64,000 nt of DNA from Nitratireductor alexandrii (lineage in GTDB: Bacteria; Pseudomonadota; Alphaproteobacteria; Rhizobiales; Rhizobiaceae): contig NZ_RBVY01000008.1 in NCBI RefSeq assembly GCF_004000215.1, forward strand, positions 186,001 through 250,000, in the 5' to 3' direction. The translations under genes were made by a program, and so were the position numbers. This document shows, one piece after another, positions 10,253 through 17,726 of this stretch. Under the pieces are notes generated by a model, which saw nothing but the letters and a program-made list of their open reading frames with translations, did not search any database and was not told the DNA's origin. The first letter of the stretch is position 1. Each line of letters opens with the position of its first letter.

Positions 10253-10266
10253 TTGCAATGCAGCAA
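10253..10266 (+). promoter_or_regulatory. TGC-rich element, candidate PhaR operator
   Basis: TTGCAATGCAGCAA lies 87 bases upstream of the phaZ start. PhaR repressors of polyhydroxybutyrate metabolism bind TGC/GCA-rich sequences in Paracoccus and rhizobia. The assignment is inferred from sequence character and position. Confidence 0.35.
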
Positions 10267-10352
10267 AAGCCTGTTACCGTCATCGGTCATAACCAATGAC
10301 CCTTCGCGTCGCGATTCTGGGCGGCTATCGGAACGGAAGGCGGTACATTTCG

Positions 10353-11657
10353 ATGTTTTATCAGGCCTATGAGTGGAATCATGCCGCGATCCAGCCCTAT
10401 CGCGCGGTGGCGGATGCGACGCGGCTGTTCTACAGCAATCCGCTCAACCCGCTCTCCCACACCGCGTTCGGGCGCTCCGCCGCGGCAATGGCGGAGATGT
10501 TCGAGCGCACCACGCGGCGTTACGGCAAGCCGGATTTCGGCCTGACCTCCACCGTGGTCGACTGGAAGCCGGTTTCGGTCAGCGAGGACATCGTCTGGAA
10601 GCGGCCGTTCTGCAACCTGATCCGTTTCAAGCGCGACCTGCCGGCCGGCCGCAAGCCCGATCCCAAGCTCCTGATCGTGGCGCCGATGTCGGGGCACTAC
10701 GCGACCTTGTTGCGCGGCACGGTCGAGGCGATGCTGCCGCATGCCGAGGTTCACATCACCGATTGGGTCGACGCCCGCATGGTGCCGCTCTCCAAGGGGC
10801 ATTTCGACCTGGACGACTATATCGACTACGTCATCGAGATGCTGCACGCGCTCGGGCCGGACACGCATGTCATGGCCGTGTGCCAGCCCTCCGTGCCGGT
10901 CCTGGCCGCGGCCGCGGTGATGGAGGCGCGCGGCGACCAATTCGCGCCCTCGACCATGACGCTGATGGGCGGGCCGATCGACACGCGCATCAACCCGACC
11001 GCCGTCAACCAGCTCGCCGAGGAAAAGGATCTCGCCTGGTTCCGCGACAACGCCATCATGCAGGTTCCCTGGCCCAATCCCGGTTTCGCCCGCGAGGTCT
11101 ATCCCGGTTTTCTGCAGCTTTCGGGCTTCATGAGCATGAATCTCGACCGCCACATCATCGCCCACAAGGATTTCTTCCTGCATCTGGTCAAGAATGACGG
11201 CGATTCGGCCGACAAGCATCGCGATTTTTATGACGAATATCTGGCTGTGATGGATCTGACGGCCGAGTTCTACCTGCAGACGGTCGACACGGTGTTCATC
11301 CGCCACGCTTTGCCCAAGGGCGAGATGACCCATCGCGGCGAACCGGTCGATCCGGCCGCGATCCGCTCGATCGCGCTGATGACGGTCGAGGGCGAAAACG
11401 ACGACATTTCGGGCGTCGGCCAGACCAAGGCCGCGCAGACGCTGTGCACCAATATTCCCGACGACATGCGCGTGCACTACATGCAGCCGGCCGTCGGCCA
11501 TTACGGCGTCTTCAACGGCTCGCGCTTCCGCGCCGAGATCGTGCCGCGCATCGTCGATTTCATCACCAGCTATGGCCGCGAGAACCGCGACGCGCTCGGC
11601 CGGCACCTGCCCGCCAAAAAACCCGCCGCCAAGTCGACGGGACGCACCAGGGCCTGA
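10353..11657 (+). CDS. phaZ: Intracellular polyhydroxybutyrate depolymerase
   Basis: The 434-residue protein matches intracellular PHB depolymerases: it begins MFYQAYEWNHAAIQPYR, contains NPLNPLSHT, and has the catalytic cysteine in place of the lipase serine (Cys177 in VCQPSVPVLAA), as in the PhaZ1 type. It degrades native PHB granules, releasing stored carbon. The start at 10353 is chosen from family similarity and a GGAAGG about 12 bases upstream; an in-frame ATG at 10296 would add 19 unusual residues. A decayed IS110 element abuts the 3' end two bases after the stop, so any original terminator may be displaced. Confidence 0.93.
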   Translation: MFYQAYEWNHAAIQPYRAVADATRLFYSNPLNPLSHTAFGRSAAAMAEMFERTTRRYGKPDFGLTSTVVDWKPVSVSEDIVWKRPFCNLIRFKRDLPAGRKPDPKLLIVAPMSGHYATLLRGTVEAMLPHAEVHITDWVDARMVPLSKGHFDLDDYIDYVIEMLHALGPDTHVMAVCQPSVPVLAAAAVMEARGDQFAPSTMTLMGGPIDTRINPTAVNQLAEEKDLAWFRDNAIMQVPWPNPGFAREVYPGFLQLSGFMSMNLDRHIIAHKDFFLHLVKNDGDSADKHRDFYDEYLAVMDLTAEFYLQTVDTVFIRHALPKGEMTHRGEPVDPAAIRSIALMTVEGENDDISGVGQTKAAQTLCTNIPDDMRVHYMQPAVGHYGVFNGSRFRAEIVPRIVDFITSYGRENRDALGRHLPAKKPAAKSTGRTRA

Positions 11658-11659
11658 CC

Positions 11660-12706
11660 TTAGAGTATCGGTTTTGATCAAGCCAGATTTTGGGGTCCAT
11701 CTTCTATCCTGCTTGACGAGGGTGTTGGCGAGTTCGATGAGCTTGCGCATGATGGCTGCTAGGGCAAGTTTGGGGGAAGGCGGTCATCGCCTTGTACTTT
11801 CGCGCCATGTCGGGGTTGAAGCGTGCGGCGACGAGGGCGGACATGTAGAGGGCGTCACGCAGGAACTTGGGCCGCTCTGACTGAATGCCTTTCCCTGCCA
11901 CGTGCTGGATTGTCTTATCATGAGAGCGAGACCTGCTAGACTGGTCGCCTGTTTTTTGGCCGAGCGTTCCGATTTTGGGACATTCGATGAGGATTGCCGC
12001 CGCGATCTCGCTGGTGTCGGGAATGGAGCGCAGGATGTCATGGGCCGGGGCACGCCGCGCGCGAAAGCGCAGTTGCGCTTCGATCTCTCCCCGTAGCGCT
12101 TTCAACTTTCGAGCGACCTGATCGATGCGGGCTGCGGTCTGACGTTGGGTGAAGGCGAGGCTCTGTGTTTTCAAACGCTTCTTGAGCCGGGTCTTTTCCT
12201 TGAACAAGGCTGTACCGGCAACCTGCAATTCCTTGAGGGCATGTTGGTTTTCCGCCACAGGCCTGTCAGGAGCCAGGTTCGGAGCCGAGCCCATCCGCGT
12301 CAGAAGACACGCATCCACGGCATCGGTTTTGACCCTGGTTCCGCACGCTTGGGCAAAGCGGCGGGCCTGCAGCGGGTTGACCTTCGCCAACGCCAGCCGC
12401 CCCGCAAAGGCCCGCTCGAAACGGGCATGGTAGGGCCGGTCGCTTCATAAACCACCAGAGCCGGCAGTTCCGAACCGATCCAGCGCTTCAGTGCGCAAAA
12501 CCCGGCCGGAGCGTTGCCGGATCGGGCCGAGACGCCCGTGCCGAGCCGATGCGCGTCCAGATGGACTTTCGAGATGTCGACGCCGATGCCATCCTTCATG
12601 GACTTGGCCATGTCCCGTGCTTGTCGTGCAGAGCCCTGTAATTGATATAAGGCTGCTGCGTATCCGTTCAGGCCTCATGCGAAGACGATGGCTGATCACA
12701 CTCTAA
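11660..12706 (-). mobile_element. Decayed IS110-family insertion sequence
   Basis: A roughly 1.05 kb element on the minus strand containing a broken IS110-type transposase. Its ends share blocks in inverted orientation: TTAGAGT, TGATCA and GCC at 11660-11684 match GGC, TGATCA and ACTCTAA at 12690-12706. This suggests imperfect terminal or subterminal inverted repeats as in the IS1111 subgroup. Base composition is visibly less GC-rich than neighbouring genes. Insertion is immediately after the phaZ stop. No clear target duplication is seen, as expected for the family. Confidence 0.8.
11690..12611 (-). pseudogene. IS110-family transposase, multiply frameshifted
   Basis: Pieces of a DEDD transposase occur in order but in different frames. 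GIGVDISKVHLDAH and VVYEATG (DEDD part) are encoded from 12611; a one-base loss near 12434 shifts RFERAFAGRLALAKVNPLQ into another frame, which continues through KTDAVD and the Transposase_20 segment to about 11965; SLAGLALMIRQS is in a third frame; KFLRDALYMSALVAARFNPD returns; and the terminal MRKLIELANTL with RRWTPKSG is in yet another frame. At least four frameshifts mean no functional DEDD recombinase can be made. Confidence 0.9.
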
Positions 12707-12855
12707 AACGACCCATCACGACCAAGCCGTCGGCGATCCAGCCACCGTCACTGCATGCCATGATTCGAGGGGCGTGCAGTGGTTCATTCTTCGCGGAATG
12801 GCAGCCAGAATCATAAGACAAGCCGGTCTGCGATTTCGCGGAAAGCCAGCCGGGG

Positions 12856-13614
12856 CTAGATGAACGGGCGCTTGCCGCCAACCGGATCGCTCCAGCCCGC
12901 GATCTTGCACAGTCCGTCCTCGTCCAAGACCGCGCAGCCGCGATCGAGCCAGCGCACAAGCCCGCGCGCGGCGATCTTGCGCAGGGTCTTGTTGGTGTGC
13001 ACGATCGACAGGCCGAGCGTGTCGGCCAGATGTTGCTGGGAAACCGGCAGCATCTTCTTGCGGCCGCTGTCGAACAGGCCGGCGAGGCGCGCGCGCCGGT
13101 TGAGGAAAGCCAGCAGATAGGCCGCGCGCTCGAGCGCCGACCGGCGGCCGAGGCTCAACAGGTGTTCGTCCAGAATACGCTCCTCGCGCGCCGCGATCCA
13201 TGTCAGGTCGAAGCCGAGATCGGGATAGCCTGAAAACAAGGATGCCAGCCGTGCGCGCTCGAACACGCACAGGGTCAGCGGCGTCAGCGCCTCCACCGAA
13301 TGCTGCATCTCCCCCATCAGCGACCCCTGCAGGCCGACGAGATCGCCGGGCAGGATGAAGTTCAGGATCTGGCGGCGTCCGTCGTCGAGGATCTTGTAAC
13401 GGAAGGCCCAGCCGTCGAGGACGGTGAACAAATGGGCGCTGTGGGTGCCTTCCACCAGGATGGTCGCACCGGCATCGGCCGTCAGTTCCCCCGTCTTGAA
13501 GGTGGATACGAAATCGAGCTCGTCCGCCTCGAAATCGCGAAAATGCTCGCGCTTGCGCAGCGGACAGGCCGAACATTTCGTGCGCGGAGCGATCAGCTTG
13601 CCGTTTTTTGCCAT
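12856..13614 (-). CDS. Crp/Fnr-family transcriptional regulator
   Basis: The 252-residue protein has an amino-terminal cyclic-nucleotide-binding-like beta-barrel (residues about 30-150, with FILPGDLVGLQGSL at the phosphate-cassette position) and a carboxy-terminal winged helix with recognition region QQHLADTLGLSIVHTNKTLR. Two amino-terminal cysteines (CSACPLRK, Cys14 and Cys17) resemble part of an FNR cluster, but the third cysteine of that N-terminal set is missing, so iron-sulfur oxygen sensing is doubtful. The segment belongs to a rhizobial Crp/Fnr subgroup of unknown signal. It is divergent from the pseudo-receiver gene, 162 bases away, and downstream of it lies the decayed insertion sequence. 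Confidence 0.88.
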   Translation of the reverse strand: MAKNGKLIAPRTKCSACPLRKREHFRDFEADELDFVSTFKTGELTADAGATILVEGTHSAHLFTVLDGWAFRYKILDDGRRQILNFILPGDLVGLQGSLMGEMQHSVEALTPLTLCVFERARLASLFSGYPDLGFDLTWIAAREERILDEHLLSLGRRSALERAAYLLAFLNRRARLAGLFDSGRKKMLPVSQQHLADTLGLSIVHTNKTLRKIAARGLVRWLDRGCAVLDEDGLCKIAGWSDPVGGKRPFI

Positions 13615-13776
13615 CGCACTCCCCCTGATGCACGCCTATCCACGCCGCCAACGGCGCCGGTGCGGGGTCGTGTCTTTTTTAAATGACAGCGCGCGCCGCA
13701 AACGGCACTTGAAGCCGTCAAGAACAGGCCGCCCCCCGATCGGGGCCAGGCCGACAGCACAGACTGGACACATGCC

Positions 13777-14154
13777 TTGCCCGACCACAAACCCGAGATC
13801 CTGGTGATCGATTCGGAATATCTGATCGCCTTCGACACCGCGCAGATCCTGTCCGAGGAACTGGGCTGCGAGGTGGAGACGGCCACACCGGAGGCGGGTC
13901 GCGAGGTGCTGCGCACACGCCGCTTCGACATTGTCGTGATCGAGGTCCAGGACGATCGGGCCATGACCGAGGCTCTGGCTGCCGCCGCGTGCGCGGCCGG
14001 CGGCGCGGTGGTCTTCACCTCCACCTCCGAGGAGGACCGCGACGGCGTCGACGGGTTTTGCCAATGGCCCGTCGTCTTAAAACCGTTTCCTTCCGGCGAG
14101 ATCGCCCGGTCGGTGACGGCCATTCTGCACGCCAGACGCCCCACGGCCCGTTAG
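13777..14154 (+). CDS. Degenerate receiver-domain (pseudo-receiver) protein
   Basis: The 125-residue product is a single receiver domain with an altered active site. The first acidic pair is Asp12-Ser13 rather than two acids, the phospho-acceptor position is Glu56 (FDIVVIEV) instead of Asp, whereas Thr81/Ser82 and Lys102 (VVLKPF) are kept. Glu at the acceptor position can mimic constitutive phosphorylation. The start is TTG at 13777; no strong ribosome-binding site is visible. The 3' end overlaps the ecfG stop by four bases in convergent orientation, placing it beside the general-stress genes. Function unknown. Confidence 0.72.
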   Translation: MPDHKPEILVIDSEYLIAFDTAQILSEELGCEVETATPEAGREVLRTRRFDIVVIEVQDDRAMTEALAAAACAAGGAVVFTSTSEEDRDGVDGFCQWPVVLKPFPSGEIARSVTAILHARRPTAR

Positions 14155-14717
14155 CCGGCGAAGGCGCGCGAGACGATCGAGGCCGAATCGCGATCCGGCC
14201 CGTAATCGGCTTCGCCCGAAACCGCCAGCAGTTCCTGCAGGCGCTGGCGGGCCCGGCTGACGCGGCTCTTGATCGTGCCGACCGCGCAGCCGCAGATCGC
14301 CGCCGCCTCCTCGTAGGCAAACCCGGACGCGCCGACCAGGATGATCGCTTCACGCTGATCGTCGGGCAGTTCGCCCAGCGCCTTGCGGAAATCGGCCAGG
14401 TCGAGCGACCCGTACTGCGCGGGATGGGTGGACAATCTTTCGGTGAAGATGCCGTCGCTGTCCTGGATCTCGCGACCGCGCTTGCGCATCTGGCTGTAGA
14501 ACTCGTTGCGCAGGATGGTGAACAGCCACGCCTTCAAATTGGTGCCAGGCTCGAAACTGTCCTGCTTGGCCCAGGCCTTCATGATCGTATCCTGGACCAG
14601 ATCGTCGGCCCGGTCGTGCCGGCCGATCAGTGAGACCGCGAAGGCGCGCAAATTGGGCAGCGACGCCAGAAGTTCGCGTTTGAACGCCAACTTGTCGCCG
14701 GCGGAAGCGCAACTCAT
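14151..14717 (-). CDS. ecfG: EcfG-type general-stress RNA polymerase sigma factor
   Basis: The 188-residue ECF sigma factor has region 2 (DDLVQDTIMKAW, then FTILRNEFYSQMRKRGRE) and region 4 (LGELPDDQREAIILV ... YEEAAAICGCAVGTIKSRVSRAR), matching the EcfG/ECF15 group that directs the general stress response in alphaproteobacteria. Activity is held in check by NepR and released by phosphorylated PhyR. Its start overlaps the nepR stop by four bases, and the pair shares an EcfG-type promoter, giving autoregulation. phyR lies divergently upstream. Confidence 0.95.
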   Translation of the reverse strand: MSCASAGDKLAFKRELLASLPNLRAFAVSLIGRHDRADDLVQDTIMKAWAKQDSFEPGTNLKAWLFTILRNEFYSQMRKRGREIQDSDGIFTERLSTHPAQYGSLDLADFRKALGELPDDQREAIILVGASGFAYEEAAAICGCAVGTIKSRVSRARQRLQELLAVSGEADYGPDRDSASIVSRAFAG

Positions 14718-14911
14718 GCCCGGTCCTTTCTGCCCTTGGGGGCGGACGCCGATTTTTCGGCCTCGTCCAGTTTTTCAAGCAGATCGAGGAACCGATCGGG
14801 GATCGCCTCCTCCTTGATGGAATCGTAGAGTTCACGCAATTTCATCGAGATGCGACCGCCCGTTTCAGACGATCCGGCAAAGTCGGCTTGCGCTGGATCG
14901 ATTGCCGGCAT
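14714..14911 (-). CDS. nepR: Anti-sigma factor NepR
   Basis: The 65-residue protein has the NepR core KLRELYDSIKEEAIPDRF followed by LDLLEKLD, two helices that clamp the EcfG sigma factor and also bind the sigma-like domain of PhyR. The start at 14911 is preceded by AAGGA at a suitable distance; in-frame ATG at 14929 is the alternative, and a longer extension is not supported. Four-base overlap with ecfG suggests stoichiometric coupled translation. The unphosphorylated-PhyR state leaves NepR free to sequester the sigma factor. Confidence 0.93.
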   Translation of the reverse strand: MPAIDPAQADFAGSSETGGRISMKLRELYDSIKEEAIPDRFLDLLEKLDEAEKSASAPKGRKDRA

Positions 14912-14964
14912 TTTCTTACTTTCCTTCATTTTTCGACGGATTCCCGAGCCCTGGTTCGAACCAA

Positions 14965-14989
14965 AATGCGAAAGCCGACAAAAAGTTCC
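14965..14989 (-). promoter_or_regulatory. EcfG-type promoter for nepR-ecfG
   Basis: On the minus strand GGAAC (14985-14989) is followed after 16 bases by CATT (14965-14968), one mismatch from the EcfG -10 element CGTT. It lies 54 bases upstream of the nepR start and would give autoregulation. Confidence 0.65.
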
Positions 14990-14996
14990 ATTTCCA

Positions 14997-15021
14997 GGAA
15001 CTTTTTTGTTCATGATGCGTT
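14997..15021 (+). promoter_or_regulatory. EcfG-type promoter for phyR
   Basis: GGAAC (14997-15001), a 16-base spacer and CGTT (15018-15021) match the EcfG consensus exactly, 52 bases upstream of the phyR start. It is arranged back to back with the nepR promoter. Confidence 0.88.
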
Positions 15022-15073
15022 GACCAGCACTTTGAACGCCCAACCACTGTCATGACAAGGGAGACCCGTCACG

Positions 15074-15868
15074 ATGTCGCTTTCCACCCGCATCGCCCCT
15101 CATCTGCCTCTGCTGCGGCGATATGCGCGCGCGGTCACGGGTTCGCAGACCTCGGGCGACGCCTACGTCGCCGCCGTGCTCGAAGCTCTGATCGCTGATG
15201 TGTCGGCCTTTCCCGACACCTCGAGCGACCGGGTTGCGATCTACAAACTCTTTTCGACCGTGTTCGGTTCCACCGCCGTCAAGATCGAGCCGCCGCAGTC
15301 GCCCTTCGCCTGGGAGCAGCGCGCCGTGTCCAATCTGGCCGCTATTCCTCCGGTCGCGCGCCAGGCCTACCTGCTGGTGGCGGTCGAGGAATTCAGCCAA
15401 TCCGAGACGGCCGAGATCCTCGATCTCGAAGAAGCCGAGATCGGCGTCCTGCTCGAGGCGGCTGCCACGGAGATTTCGCGCCAGGTCGCGACCGACATCA
15501 TGATCATCGAGGACGAACCGCTGATCGCGATGGATATCGAGCAGATCGTCGAAGAGCTCGGCCACACGGTGACGGGAATCGCGCGCACGCACGAGGAGGC
15601 GGTCGCGCTTTATCGCGGCACGAATCCGAAAATGGTGCTCGCCGACATCCAGCTCGCCGACGGCAGCTCGGGCATCGACGCGGTCAACGACATCTTGAAG
15701 ACAGCGAGCGTGCCGGTGATCTTCATCACCGCCTTCCCGGAGCGCCTGCTGACCGGCGAGCGACCGGAGCCGGCCTTCCTGATGACGAAACCCTTCAATC
15801 CGCAAATGCTGAAGGCGTTGATCAGCCAGGCGCTGTTTTTCAACGAAAACGCAGAAGCGGCCGCGTAA
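15074..15868 (+). CDS. phyR: Anti-anti-sigma response regulator PhyR
   Basis: The 264-residue protein combines an amino-terminal EcfG-like sigma domain (about 1-135) with a carboxy-terminal receiver (about 140-260). The receiver has the acidic pair in IIEDEPLIAMD, phospho-acceptor Asp191 in VLADIQLADGSSG and Lys in MTKPF. On phosphorylation by HWE-type kinases the sigma-like part binds NepR and frees EcfG. A GGGAG ribosome-binding site precedes the ATG, and an exact EcfG promoter lies upstream, forming a positive loop. Two candidate kinases are encoded within 4 kb. Confidence 0.96.
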   Translation: MSLSTRIAPHLPLLRRYARAVTGSQTSGDAYVAAVLEALIADVSAFPDTSSDRVAIYKLFSTVFGSTAVKIEPPQSPFAWEQRAVSNLAAIPPVARQAYLLVAVEEFSQSETAEILDLEEAEIGVLLEAAATEISRQVATDIMIIEDEPLIAMDIEQIVEELGHTVTGIARTHEEAVALYRGTNPKMVLADIQLADGSSGIDAVNDILKTASVPVIFITAFPERLLTGERPEPAFLMTKPFNPQMLKALISQALFFNENAEAAA

Positions 15869-15913
15869 ATGTGGCCTGGGCGCCGGGCGGACAATGATTT
15901 CAACACGTTCAGC

Positions 15914-15938
15914 GGAACATAAGGCGAGCGCAACCGTT
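15914..15938 (+). promoter_or_regulatory. EcfG-type promoter for the DUF1328 gene
   Basis: GGAAC (15914-15918), 16 bases, CGTT (15935-15938): an exact EcfG consensus, 31 bases upstream of the small membrane-protein start codon. Confidence 0.87.
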
Positions 15939-15969
15939 TGTTCTCCTACCTATCCAAAGGAGAACGGCA

Positions 15970-16134
15970 ATGCTCTATTATGCTCTGGTCTTTCTCGTGA
16001 TTGCCATCATCGCCGGCGTCCTCGGTTTCGGAGGCATCGCGGGAGCGGCGACGGGGATCGCACAAATTCTGTTCTATCTCTTTCTGATATTGCTGGTCAT
16101 CTCGCTGGTGGCGGGCTTTATAAGGCGAACATAA
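15970..16134 (+). CDS. DUF1328 small membrane protein (YtjA family)
   Basis: This 54-residue protein starts [20 protein letters not shown] and contains two hydrophobic helices separated by the glycine/alanine turn [12 protein letters not shown], ending in a short basic tail; this is the DUF1328/YtjA pattern. It is an inner-membrane protein of unknown function often induced by stress. AAGGAG lies seven bases before the ATG, and an exact EcfG promoter drives it. The HWE kinase gene follows 66 bases later and may be read from the same transcript. Confidence 0.9.
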   Translation: MLYYALVFLVIAIIAGVLGFGGIAGAATGIAQILFYLFLILLVISLVAGFIRRT

Positions 16135-16200
16135 GATAGATCCGATCCGAAACCGGTCCGGCCGCGACACAGGCGGCCGGGTCGCTGGCGGGGAATAGCG

Positions 16201-17214
16201 TTGAGTAGAAAAACAACCGACGAAACCGGACGGAATTGGGAACGGCCAGACCAGGATACGCAGAAATTTCGGCATCATCTGGTCACCGCCTTGTTGCGCT
16301 CGGGCATTTGCCTGACGCTGCAGGACGGACGCGGCCGTTACGTCTTCATCATCAATCTTCCCGACAGCTGGGCCTTGCCCGACGGGGCCGAGCCGCGCGA
16401 CGCGGAGATTTACGGCGCCGAACTCTCGGGCCGCCTCGACTTGGCCAAGACCAGGGTCTGCAACAGCGGCAATCCCGAGCGCGTTCATACCGAACAGGCG
16501 GACGGTCGCTATTTCGAGTTTTTCATCGAATCCTATCCGGACGGTTCCGACGTCGCGATTTTGACGACGGTGACGGAGCTGACCGAAGAGCGTCGGCGCG
16601 AGAAGGTACTCAAAAGCCTGTTGCGCGAGGTCAGCCATCGATCGAAGAACCTGATGGCCATCATCCAAAGCATCGCGTCGCAGACGGCGCGCTCGTCCGG
16701 GTCGCTCGCCAGTTTCCTGCCCAATTTCTACGGCCGGCTGCACTCGCTATCGCGGTCGCAGGATCTGATCACCGATTCGAGCTGGCGCGGCGCCAGCTTC
16801 CGCACCCTGGCCCAGCAGCAGGGCGCCAAATATTTTCGCGACGTGGCGAAGGCAATGCGGCTGAGTGGCGACGACCCGACCCTGTCGCCGAACGAGACGG
16901 TTCATGTCGGGCTGGCGCTGCATGAGTTGATCGTCAACGCGCTTGCGGCGTCGCGGTTGAATGGCGGCGCGCCGCATATCGAACTCGATTGCACGGTCGT
17001 CGAAAAGGCCGGCATCGAAACGGCGTCGATTCAATGGCGGGAACATCGAACGCCGACTGATCTCGAACCTCACGGCGAAGAGACCGAAGACGCTTTCGGC
17101 AGCGCCGTTCTCAACCGGATCACACCTTCCGCGCTCGAGGGGACGGCGCGCTATGGCGACGTCGAAGGGGTGATTTCCTACGATCTGACCTTTCCGCTGC
17201 ATGCGAACCGGTAG
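16201..17214 (+). CDS. Cytoplasmic HWE/HisKA_2-type sensor histidine kinase
   Basis: The 337-residue soluble kinase has a PAS-like amino-terminal domain (about 25-130), the phospho-acceptor His146 in LLREVSHRSKNLMAIIQSI, and an HWE-type ATPase domain with the ALHELIVNALAAS N-box. It lacks membrane segments. Kinases of this class phosphorylate PhyR in several alphaproteobacteria, and the gene is directly downstream of phyR and an EcfG-controlled gene, so PhyR is the likely target. It starts at TTG (16201), with GGGGAA upstream. Whether it acts as kinase or phosphatase cannot be told. Confidence 0.85.
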   Translation: MSRKTTDETGRNWERPDQDTQKFRHHLVTALLRSGICLTLQDGRGRYVFIINLPDSWALPDGAEPRDAEIYGAELSGRLDLAKTRVCNSGNPERVHTEQADGRYFEFFIESYPDGSDVAILTTVTELTEERRREKVLKSLLREVSHRSKNLMAIIQSIASQTARSSGSLASFLPNFYGRLHSLSRSQDLITDSSWRGASFRTLAQQQGAKYFRDVAKAMRLSGDDPTLSPNETVHVGLALHELIVNALAASRLNGGAPHIELDCTVVEKAGIETASIQWREHRTPTDLEPHGEETEDAFGSAVLNRITPSALEGTARYGDVEGVISYDLTFPLHANR

Positions 17215-17254
17215 AGCGCGGCGCGCAACCATGGCGGGGTCGGCAAGGCACGCA

Positions 17255-17283
17255 CAAAAAAGCGGACCCGTCAGGGCCCGCTT
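17255..17283 (-). terminator. Intrinsic terminator of the CsbD gene, possibly bidirectional
   Basis: AAGCGG-A-CCC and GGG-C-CCGCTT (17260-17283) form a stem with one mismatch and a four-base loop. On the minus strand it is followed by a run of T residues (complement of 17255-17260), matching a terminator for csbD. It also lies 46 bases after the kinase gene on the plus strand, where the T run is poor. Confidence 0.8.
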
Positions 17284-17318
17284 CTGCGCGGCCGGCATAC
17301 GCGCCCGCCCCAGGCACG

Positions 17319-17516
17319 TCAGTGGCGGCTCAGCCAATCGTCGATCTCGCGTTCGGCGTCGGCCTCGGCCTTGCCGTACCGTTCCTGCAGCTTGCCGGCG
17401 AGCTGTTTGCGATTGCCCGCCACCACGTCGAGGTCGTCGCCGGTCAGCTTGCCCCACTGCTCCTGCACCTTGCCCTTGAATTGCTCCCAGTTTCCTTCAA
17501 CCTGATTCCAGTTCAT
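17319..17516 (-). CDS. CsbD-family stress protein
   Basis: The 65-residue hydrophilic, highly charged protein starts MNWNQVEGNWEQFKGKVQ and contains WGKLTGDDLDVVAGNR, the CsbD family signature. CsbD-like proteins are among the most strongly induced members of general-stress regulons, but their molecular role is unknown. AAAAGGAG precedes the start, and an exact EcfG promoter lies upstream. Its own intrinsic terminator follows, so it is a monocistronic stress gene. Confidence 0.92.
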   Translation of the reverse strand: MNWNQVEGNWEQFKGKVQEQWGKLTGDDLDVVAGNRKQLAGKLQERYGKAEADAEREIDDWLSRH

Positions 17517-17567
17517 GCCATTCTCCTTTTCTTGTCAGACAATCGATGCTGCGATCGTCGTGTTCAA

Positions 17568-17592
17568 AACGTCCGGCAGGCGGCGGAGTTCC
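17568..17592 (-). promoter_or_regulatory. EcfG-type promoter for the CsbD gene
   Basis: On the minus strand GGAAC (complement of 17588-17592), a 16-base spacer and CGTT (complement of 17568-17571) match the EcfG consensus exactly, about 50 bases upstream of the csbD start. Confidence 0.88.
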
Positions 17593-17726
17593 ACCGTAAA
17601 CGTCGAAATGGGCAGGCTTGGCCGAAAAGCGCCGCCATCGGCGCGTCGGACGGATTTGGACGGGCACCGGCGCGAAACAAGTCGTTGCAGCCGCCGGCAA
17701 CGATGCTAACACTCGCCGGCTGCCAA

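Noticed and set aside
10296-10352. Longer phaZ start at 10296
   Set aside because: The added 19 residues are not like the family, whose members begin MFYQ; no better ribosome-binding site.
12707-12855. Possible remnant gene between the insertion sequence and the Crp/Fnr gene
   Set aside because: Open frames here are read-through of the regulator or of the element; no recognisable protein segment.
13564-13575. Cys14/Cys17 of the Crp/Fnr protein as an FNR-type iron-sulfur sensor
   Set aside because: The third cysteine of the amino-terminal FNR cluster is missing, so oxygen sensing is not supported.
14953-14962. GGTTCGAACC looked like a tRNA T-arm
   Set aside because: There is no acceptor stem or anticodon arm around it; it is a ten-base palindrome in the nepR leader region.
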